Source of the DNA: Alopecurus myosuroides
Lineage: Eukaryota > Streptophyta > Magnoliopsida > Poales > Poaceae
Direction of reading: 5' to 3'
DNA length: 64,000 nucleotides
NCBI GenBank assembly: GCA_028641055.1
Contig: JAPCYS010000849.1
Span: 682,001 to 746,000 of the forward strand
Both the position numbers and the translations under genes were made by a program. Shown one piece after another: positions 58,601-64,000 of this stretch. Numbering within the stretch: position 1 is the first letter of the stretch; each line of letters opens with the position of its first letter. The notes beneath the pieces are model-generated. The model was not told the DNA's origin and ran no database searches. It was given only the letters and a program-made list of their open reading frames with translations.

Positions 58601-60086
58601 CGAGTAGAGGTAGAGGTTTAGCATCGAGGGTGTAAAGCTGACCAGAACTTGATTCATTTGGAGAATAGACTATCTGGCCAGAAGGGTGGAACAGAGTTAT
58701 CGACTTCTGAGCACAATCAATCGTAGCTTTATTGGCCTTCAACCAATCCATGCCAAGAATGACATCAATGTCAGAATTGCCAAGCAGAATGAGGGAAGCA
58801 AGGAATATGTGACCTCCAATTAGAATCTGATTCTCATGACTGGTCTTGGAAGTTTGCATAGTTGCTCCAGGGGAGTTTACTACTAGCAGGGAACCCAAAC
58901 CGACAAAAGGTAGTTTAACTGCTGTCGCAAAGATCTTTGACACGAAAGAATGCGATGCTCCGGTATCAAACAACACTTTAGCTGGGTTAGAGTTTACGGG
59001 GAATGTACCGAGAACGACGTCAGCAGCTTCCTCAGCTTTGTCGACCTTGACATGATTCACCCTCGCGGTCCTCCCGACAGGCCTGTTGTTGGAGTTGAAG
59101 GCTTTAGCCGGAGGAGCACGCACCATTGCCTGGTTGGTGTTGGGGCGAGGAGGTGGTGGAGGTAGCTGCCTCTGAGTGCACTTGTCAGCATAGTGCCCTG
59201 TCTGCTTGCATTTGTAGCAAGTGACGACACGAGGTGCATCTGGCCTTGGCTGCCCCATTGAGAACCTCTGAGCCTGCATCTGAGATGGGTTGGGTGGGCG
59301 GGAAGCGAAGCCTGGAGAAGCTTGGGCATATGGAGCCCGAGTGACAGCACCATTTGGCAGCCAGATGCGGCGCTTCTGCGGAGGGGTGGTCATGTTGGAG
59401 GAGGAACCACCCTCACGCGAGTGCTTTCGAGACTCCTCGAACGCCTTGCGCCCACTTTCTTCATTGAGCGCGGTGTTCACGAGCTCCTCGAAGTCTTTGG
59501 CCTTGATGTTGGTGAGGGCGTACTTGAGTTCCGGGTTAAAACCTCGGCGGAACCTTGCCATCTTCTTAGCCTCCGTGGACACCTCATCACCAGCGTAACG
59601 AGCGAGGCGATTGAACTCATTCTGATAGCCAATGACGTCCAGCTTGCCCTGGTTGAGAGAGCAAAACTCCTCACGCATCCTTTTTATGAGACCATCTGGG
59701 ATGTGGTGCTTCAGGAAGGTATCCTTGAAACAACCCCAGGTGATTGGGTATCCAGCTCTCATGGTCTGATAGTTCTCCCACCAGGTAGCTGCCTGACCCT
59801 TCAGTAGGTAGGTGGCATACTTGACTTTGTCTTCCTCAGCAACGTGAGCAATGTCTAGAGCTCTGGCCATCTCCCGGATCCAGTCATCAACATCCAGAGG
59901 CTCGTGTGTTGCCACGAAAGCTCTCGGCCCCAGACTCAGAAACTCCTTGATGCTGACTCGTGGAGCATTCTGGTTGTTGTGCTGGTTAGCCTGGATCTGG
60001 GCCATCTGCGTCACGACCTGAGTCATCTGAGTCAACAGCTCCGTGATTGGCGGTGGCTCAGGCGGGTTGTTCCTTGTTGGCGGCAT
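55695..60086 (-). CDS. Gag-pol polyprotein of element B, 1463 aa, open
   Basis: One uninterrupted frame with all expected parts in order: gag (about aa 60-190), CCHC knuckle [14 protein letters not shown] (about 289), retropepsin LFDTGAS (about 372), RT with [11 protein letters not shown] (about 684), RNase H ([10 protein letters not shown], about 832), integrase HHCC finger (about 1045-1090), DDE core with Asp near 1115 and 1178 and Glu near 1214, and a C-terminal chromodomain ([16 protein letters not shown]). A single gag-pol frame with a chromodomain marks the Tekay/Del chromovirus clade. No damaged catalytic residue was seen, so this copy could be autonomous. The start [12 protein letters not shown] matches A's gag. 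Confidence 0.93.
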   Translation of the reverse strand: MPPTRNNPPEPPPITELLTQMTQVVTQMAQIQANQHNNQNAPRVSIKEFLSLGPRAFVATHEPLDVDDWIREMARALDIAHVAEEDKVKYATYLLKGQAATWWENYQTMRAGYPITWGCFKDTFLKHHIPDGLIKRMREEFCSLNQGKLDVIGYQNEFNRLARYAGDEVSTEAKKMARFRRGFNPELKYALTNIKAKDFEELVNTALNEESGRKAFEESRKHSREGGSSSNMTTPPQKRRIWLPNGAVTRAPYAQASPGFASRPPNPSQMQAQRFSMGQPRPDAPRVVTCYKCKQTGHYADKCTQRQLPPPPPRPNTNQAMVRAPPAKAFNSNNRPVGRTARVNHVKVDKAEEAADVVLGTFPVNSNPAKVLFDTGASHSFVSKIFATAVKLPFVGLGSLLVVNSPGATMQTSKTSHENQILIGGHIFLASLILLGNSDIDVILGMDWLKANKATIDCAQKSITLFHPSGQIVYSPNESSSGQLYTLDAKPLPLLENVPVVCEFPDVFPEELPGMPPDRAVEFVIELEPGTAPISKHPYKIAPPELKLLKEQIDMYMEKGYIQPSSSAWGCPTLFVAKKDQTKRLVVDYRPLNEKTIKNKYPIPRIDDLFDQLAGASIFSKLDLRMGYHQIKIRKEDIPKTAFTTRYGLYEYTVMSFGLTNAPATFSRLMNSVFHEYLDKFVVVYLDDILVYSKSEEEHGEHLRLTLMKLREHRLYAKFSKCEFWIPEVAYLGHVISANGIAIDPEKVKAIVDWKPPKTVKQVRSFLGLASYCRRFVQNFSKIAKPLTDLTKKDKKFVWSPQCDESFNLLKTKLTSTPVLVGPDTTKPFQIFCDASLQGLGAVLMQERQVVAYASRQLNAHEQNYPTHDLELAAVVFALKKWRQYLLGNRTEIFSDHKSLKYIFTQPDLNLRQRRWIEKIKDFDLTISYTPGKANVMADALSRKSYCNNLMIMESQPPLHEEFQKLNLGLVPQGYLASLTASPTLEDKIRSEQLRDAEIKKIVEHIKEGKEKFKSFSIDDKGTVFFEGRIAVPQVQSLKDIILKEAHETPLSIHPGSTKMYQDLKTLYWWPGMKREIAQYVSECDVCQRVKAVHQKTAGLLKPLKIPEWKWDMIEMDFVTGFPKSKKGNDAIFVVIDRLTKVAHFLAVKETISASQLAELYTAKIVPLHGIPLEISSDRGSIFTSHFWKSFQEALGTKLLFSTAYHPRSQGQVERVNQILEDMLRACGISFGMKWEDCLPYAEFSYNNSYQASLGMAPFEALYGRRCRSPINWSGAGERSLLGPDIVKEAEEKVRIIRDNLKIAQSRQKSYYDSKHRDMIYAPGDKAYLRVTPLRGTHRFGVKGKLAPRYIGPFNILSRRAENAYRLELPDKLSKVHDVFHVSQLKKCLKDPDRAVDHDSIELQDDLSYEEHPIRILDETERKTRNKSTKFLKVQWSHHSDKEATWETEEDLRNKYPDLFLSQ

Positions 60087-60296
60087 CCTGAATAGACATG
60101 CATTTTAGCACAACAACAGAAACAGATAGACTTGGAAACCGAAAGAGAGATTATTCTGACGCATGAATAGATAACCAACAGGTACATCATCACATGTTCA
60201 AATACATCAGAATATCCAACACACCAATACATGGTTCGAAAGCCAAAGGATAACTAAACATAGCTAAGAACGGATACATTGGTACTCTCATGCTCA

Positions 60297-61112
60297 TCAC
60301 GCAGGACGGCGGTGAGTAGTACGACGAAGGGTATGGTGAGGAGCACGCCCACGAAAGTAGGTAGAACGACGATCCACATAGATCTGACGTGGTCTGAGAG
60401 CGACTCTAGGTGTGGTGAAGTACATAGAGTCGGCTCCCTGTGCTCCAAAGCGCGGAATCCCAGTGTAACCAGCACCGAGGTTGAGGAGTGGACCTCTGAT
60501 CGACTCGTAACCTCCAGCATCTGGCAGATGACGACCAACTGGCTGATCGAAACGTGCAAAGCGCTTATCTCCAACAAAGTCTGTGGTGTACGTCGCCAGA
60601 CGAGTCAAAGCAAGGTAGAGCTGCTCTCTGACTGAAGCCAACTCCTGAGAAAGTGTGGTGGCAACTGCGTCACTGTGCCTCACAAACTGAGCGGTGGTGT
60701 GCAGCCTGGTGTTATCATGCTCGTAGACATCCAGGTTGTCGTAGAGAGTGAAGTGAGTTCCCTCCGAAGTGATGTAACCACGGGGGATGTGGCGATAGAT
60801 AGAATCGTCAAATCCCCAGTAGTCAGCACGAAGGACGGTGAGACTCACAGAAGCTGCCTGCTGCACAGCCATATCTACTATGGAACCTACTGCCTCGTAG
60901 CGGTGGACAACGCTCATGCCATCATCTGACAGAATGTAGACGATAGCCTGGTAGTAGGTCTGGTCAAACTCTCGCTGCTGCTCGTAGACCTGGTACTCTG
61001 GTGCCCAACGGAACCCCAGATAAGTGACCATGTCTCTCAGCATCTCCGGATATCCGGCGGTGCTCTCGCAACGAGTCATCCGAACCACCTGCGGGAAGAA
61101 CCTGAGATCCAT
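60297..61112 (-). CDS. ORF0 of element B, 271 aa, unknown function
   Basis: The same length and layout as ORF0 of element A. It starts MDLRFFPQVVRMTR, has a conserved core (VYEQQREFDQTYYQAIVYIL, VLRADYWGFDDSIYRHIPRG) and an Arg-rich end (TTHRRPA). Differences from A cluster in two variable patches (about aa 130-150 and the C-terminal 60 residues), with no length change. It lies in sense between the primer site and gag, 210 nt before gag. The role is unknown. Confidence 0.8.
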   Translation of the reverse strand: MDLRFFPQVVRMTRCESTAGYPEMLRDMVTYLGFRWAPEYQVYEQQREFDQTYYQAIVYILSDDGMSVVHRYEAVGSIVDMAVQQAASVSLTVLRADYWGFDDSIYRHIPRGYITSEGTHFTLYDNLDVYEHDNTRLHTTAQFVRHSDAVATTLSQELASVREQLYLALTRLATYTTDFVGDKRFARFDQPVGRHLPDAGGYESIRGPLLNLGAGYTGIPRFGAQGADSMYFTTPRVALRPRQIYVDRRSTYFRGRAPHHTLRRTTHRRPA

Positions 61113-61330
61113 CTGCAGATGATCGGGGAAGTTTTGATTAGACGCCGGTATAGAACTGAAGTGGAAAGCAACAACAAGGTTTCAACGGACGAAAAGGATG
61201 TTGAGAAGAACAGGATATCGACGCAACAACGGGAAACACGAGACCAAAAGCTCCTGAGGTACTACGGAAAACCCATCCGGTCTTCTAAAGGATCAATATC
61301 TACTGCTTAAGGAATATAGGGTTTGCTTCC

Positions 61331-61443
61331 GGGGCTTACACGCCTCCGTTCTCAATCATGAGTAGGCAACATGATAAATCATGTCACAACCACCTCCATT
61401 CCTATGGTCTAGTAGATATAACTATCCCAGAGAAACCAGGATT
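61331..61443 (-). repeat. Diverged copy of the LTR end inside element B leader
   Basis: This leader segment parallels 61715-61822 within the LTR: both read GGGGCTTAC..., ...GAGTAGGC.AACA..., ...CCAACC or CACC..., and ...AACCAGGA/AATCAGGA in the same order. Element A's leader lacks it. It looks like an old duplication of the LTR terminus in the leader. Confidence 0.5.
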
Positions 61444-61638
61444 CGTGAAATCCTAACTTGAAAAAATTAGGTGAGAACAGAAAACAACGTTGCACTTCCT
61501 TACCAGAAAAGGGTGGGTGGGTGGGGAAACAAGAAAAATGGCAGAATTCCTACTCTCACGTTTCATTTTTCCTATATAGCTACAAAATAGTTTCTAGACT
61601 CAACTGCGACCAGTAAAAGGGATCCTACAGGCAGACAG

Positions 61639-61650
61639 GCTCTGATACCA
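61639..61650 (-). other. Primer binding site of element B
   Basis: The complement reads TGGTATCAGAGC, two bases from the LTR; tRNA-iMet type. Confidence 0.92.
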
Positions 61651-61652
61651 TT

Positions 61653-64000
61653 TGTTGCACCCGGACTTCTAGAGGATACTCGCAGTTCCGTTGAACAGTA
61701 GTTGGTTGGATTACGGGGCTTACCGGCACCCGCATCTGTTACGAGTAGGCCAACACACGTATGTGTGACAACCAACCCCTATCTGTTCATCGTCTACGTA
61801 AACCATCCCATAGAAATCAGGATACTACCATTGACGTACTTCATACCATACACACATGGTACGTCAACGGCGTTGAACAAAATGATAACACAACAGATCT
61901 CTAAGACACAAAAGATGGAAATAAGTTGCAAATGGCTCTCACTAGAGCAGAGATAGCAAATACAATCATCCAGAGGACACATGTCCCAACATAACATCAT
62001 TACATCTCAGCGGAAGCATTCAAAGGGTCTGAGTACAGACAAATCCAAATAGGGTTAAGAAGCCGGGAATGAAAGAAAAAACGGAGCCCATCCACGATGT
62101 CTCGGATCCTGCCCGGGTCCGCTACCTACTCGTCAGCAGCCTCGTCAAACTCCACGTAGTAGCCGTCACGGGGATCCTCGTAAGCGTAGTCTGCGGAAAC
62201 CACAGCCCCAAAGGGGGTCAGTACATAAACGTACTGGCAAGCAAGACTCACAGTTCACCAAAGTGTAGCCCGTCAACACCAAGCACAGATGCCTTGGGTT
62301 CAACGGAAGAAAGGGATATAAAAGATGCTGCAACTGGCTGCACTAACCAACTACAGAACATACTACAACTTCCGGCTATCAGAAAGGGGATAAGATAGCG
62401 TATCGTAACCTTCTACAACTAACCACCACACAAACCCATCCTGGATCTCGCCCCTTATCCAAAGAAGCAATCCGAGGATAACTCACACAGTTGGATTAAT
62501 GATGGATCAAATTGTTGTGTCAATAAGCCTATTACTAGTAAAGTTATCATTGGTTAGGTGTAAGTTGTTCTGAGTACTTGTTAGCCAGTACTTTCACCAA
62601 GTCAACCATAACCGCGGAAAACACGGCTTCTCGAGAAGATTTATCCCTGCAGGGTGCACCAATTGGCCGTACACGTAAGAATATCCCGCCAGATGGGAAT
62701 CAAACCCACCAAGCGAGGCACTCTACACAACTCAACTCTTCTTCGCATCAAGCCCAAAGCACCACGTGTTGTGCGTGCGCGGCCAATCGAGCCCCACGAA
62801 GAGAAGGGGACCCTCATAGCACTGGAAGACCACGTCGCCCTAAATGCCGACTACAAAAGTTCCACCCTGGCCTCGGGTTCGTACCTGCATATGCGTGCAT
62901 CAAATGGAAAGCCCGAACTAAGTGTGGCGATTTGGACGAGATGCGAATCGAATCAAGTTGAGGGGGGCGCCCATACACGCTTCCCACATGCGGATAGTGC
63001 GCTCATCATGGATCAGTAGACAAGACCCTTTTCCTAATTAGGGTCAACACTAGCAGGCCTCAAAACCACGCCGGGCCTCCTGCCGGTGCCTTATCAGCAG
63101 TTTATTATTACCTCAAATTAACAGGTTGTTGTTTAACATCGAGCCCCAAAATATAATCAAATATGATAACAGAAAGTAACTGATAACAGACTCGAGAAAA
63201 CACAACCCTAAGCATGCTAGTAAGACACGGGCCCAAGCAACGGGGTTATAGGACTGGAGGTGAGGCAATATCAGGGTTCAGGGTATCAGGTGATAGGTTC
63301 GTAACAGAAGCAACGATACATATGGCTAGCAGAAATAGACAACAGAAAGTATCGGTAACCAATGTTGAAAGGAACACAATGGTTCATGTGAGTGATAACT
63401 TTCCTGCAAACTCAGCAGCCTGGTACTGAGCTAGATCCTCAGAAGGGGTGTCGTAAGTATCTTCTGTCTCAACGTCGTCGTCTATTCGAGAAGAAGCAAA
63501 CAAACAATGCAGATAGATAACAATCAATATCATGGCATAGTGCACAATCATGGGATGATGCATGTCAATTTAACTGATGCATCAAAATAAAATAGTTGAC
63601 ATGGAAAACAATACATGATTAAATGGACCCACATGCAATTTTGAGTGGCATATGCAAAGCCCATGAATTTTGGTTGAAACAATTGTTTTCCAATTAACCA
63701 ACAGTTGAAAGTGGATTAGTATGATGCATGGATGAGGAAAACAACAAAATAACAACAATAGAACCAATTGGAAATAAGGTTTACCAATTTAGAAATTTAT
63801 TTATTAATTTAGGGAATTTTTGGTTCCTTAAAGGGATTACACAAATAGTTGTTGTTTTCACCAATTTAAAGTGTGCAAATTAGATAACAAAATTCATATT
63901 TGAAAAGGATACAAAATTTTAGTTGGATTACATGTTTCAAATATTGAAAAAGGAATTACAATGATTTAATTATGAATTAAACAAGATTAAACAAGTCTTA
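61653..64000 (-). repeat. Element B 5' LTR, partial (runs off the right edge)
   Basis: It begins with the LTR terminus (complement ...GGGTGCAACA) and covers about half of the LTR. It matches the 3' LTR pieces closely. It ends in the AT-rich stretch before the tRNA-like block and promoter, which must lie beyond the window. Confidence 0.9.
62126..63481 (-). other. LTR exons 2 and 3 (element B 5' LTR)
   Basis: Exon 2 is 63481-63404 and exon 3 is 62190-62126, with 1213 nt between (1223 in element A). Phase and stop are as in element A; exon 3 is two codons shorter. In this copy the donor reads AG|GAAAGT, so the GC of the GC-AG intron is lost and splicing is probably impaired. Confidence 0.5.

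Larger units (their letters stand above)
38112..64000 (-). mobile_element. Element B: long-LTR Tekay-type Ty3/gypsy, minus strand, with A nested inside
   Basis: The 3' LTR is in two pieces (38112-38801 and 52079-55657) because element A inserted at 38801/38802. Then come, reading leftward on the minus strand from the right: partial 5' LTR (64000-61653), primer site (61650-61639), ORF0, gag-pol and the purine tract. LTRs are about 4.4 kb and end TGTAACATCCC/GGGTGCAACA. The open gag-pol and the close match of the two LTRs where both are visible suggest recent insertion. The target duplication cannot be checked because the right end is outside the window. Confidence 0.9.

Overview
This window is plant nuclear DNA, almost certainly from a grass (Poaceae), and the mix of families suggests a large-genome cool-season grass. 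The signs are GT-AG introns, Stowaway and Tourist-type MITEs, Ty3/gypsy chromoviruses with tRNA-iMet primer sites, CACTA elements with a TNP2 transposase and a Ptta/En/Spm second gene, a Helitron, and REM-like B3 genes. The species cannot be fixed from sequence alone. No bacterial, organellar or CRISPR features are seen.

Layout, left to right. Positions 1-6565 hold the 5' end of a CACTA TNP2 transposase gene (minus strand), split by a complete Reina-type Ty3/gypsy element (588-6542, target duplication ATCCA). Positions 7423-33000 are a decayed gene-containing stretch. It has two REM/B3-like genes on the minus strand, one split by a 5.4 kb Helitron (11442-16814) that carries an AP-1 gamma-adaptin exon; an intact two-exon DEDDy 3'-5' exonuclease gene (17626-18446); an unidentified minus-strand two-exon gene (19122-21800); six units of a 515-516 bp tandem repeat (21960-24950); a third B3 gene (25313-28611); a PB1-like gene fragment; a hAT transposase relic; and an LTR-plus-primer-site remnant. 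Positions 32214-36048 carry the second gene and right terminus of a CACTA element, with a solo LTR (34311-35256, target duplication AATAG) inside it.

From 36049 to the end the window is nested retrotransposons. A decayed gypsy-like element C (36049-38111) received element B, a long-LTR Tekay-type chromovirus on the minus strand (38112 to beyond 64000). B's 3' LTR then received element A, a relative on the plus strand (38802-52078). B keeps an open 1463-codon gag-pol and a 271-codon ORF0. A keeps ORF0 and gag, but its pol has stops, frameshifts and an exact 360 bp loss of the integrase core. A has lost the end of its 3' LTR together with a little of B's LTR at a sharp junction at 52078/52079.

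The most interesting signals lie inside the roughly 4.5 kb LTRs of A and B. Both carry a tRNA-like block with Pol III A and B boxes at the same offset (1407 nt) and spacing (43 nt). Both also carry a gene-like set of splice sites with two short acidic coding exons joined in frame across a GC-AG intron. The two LTRs have diverged a good deal elsewhere, so both features look retained rather than accidental.
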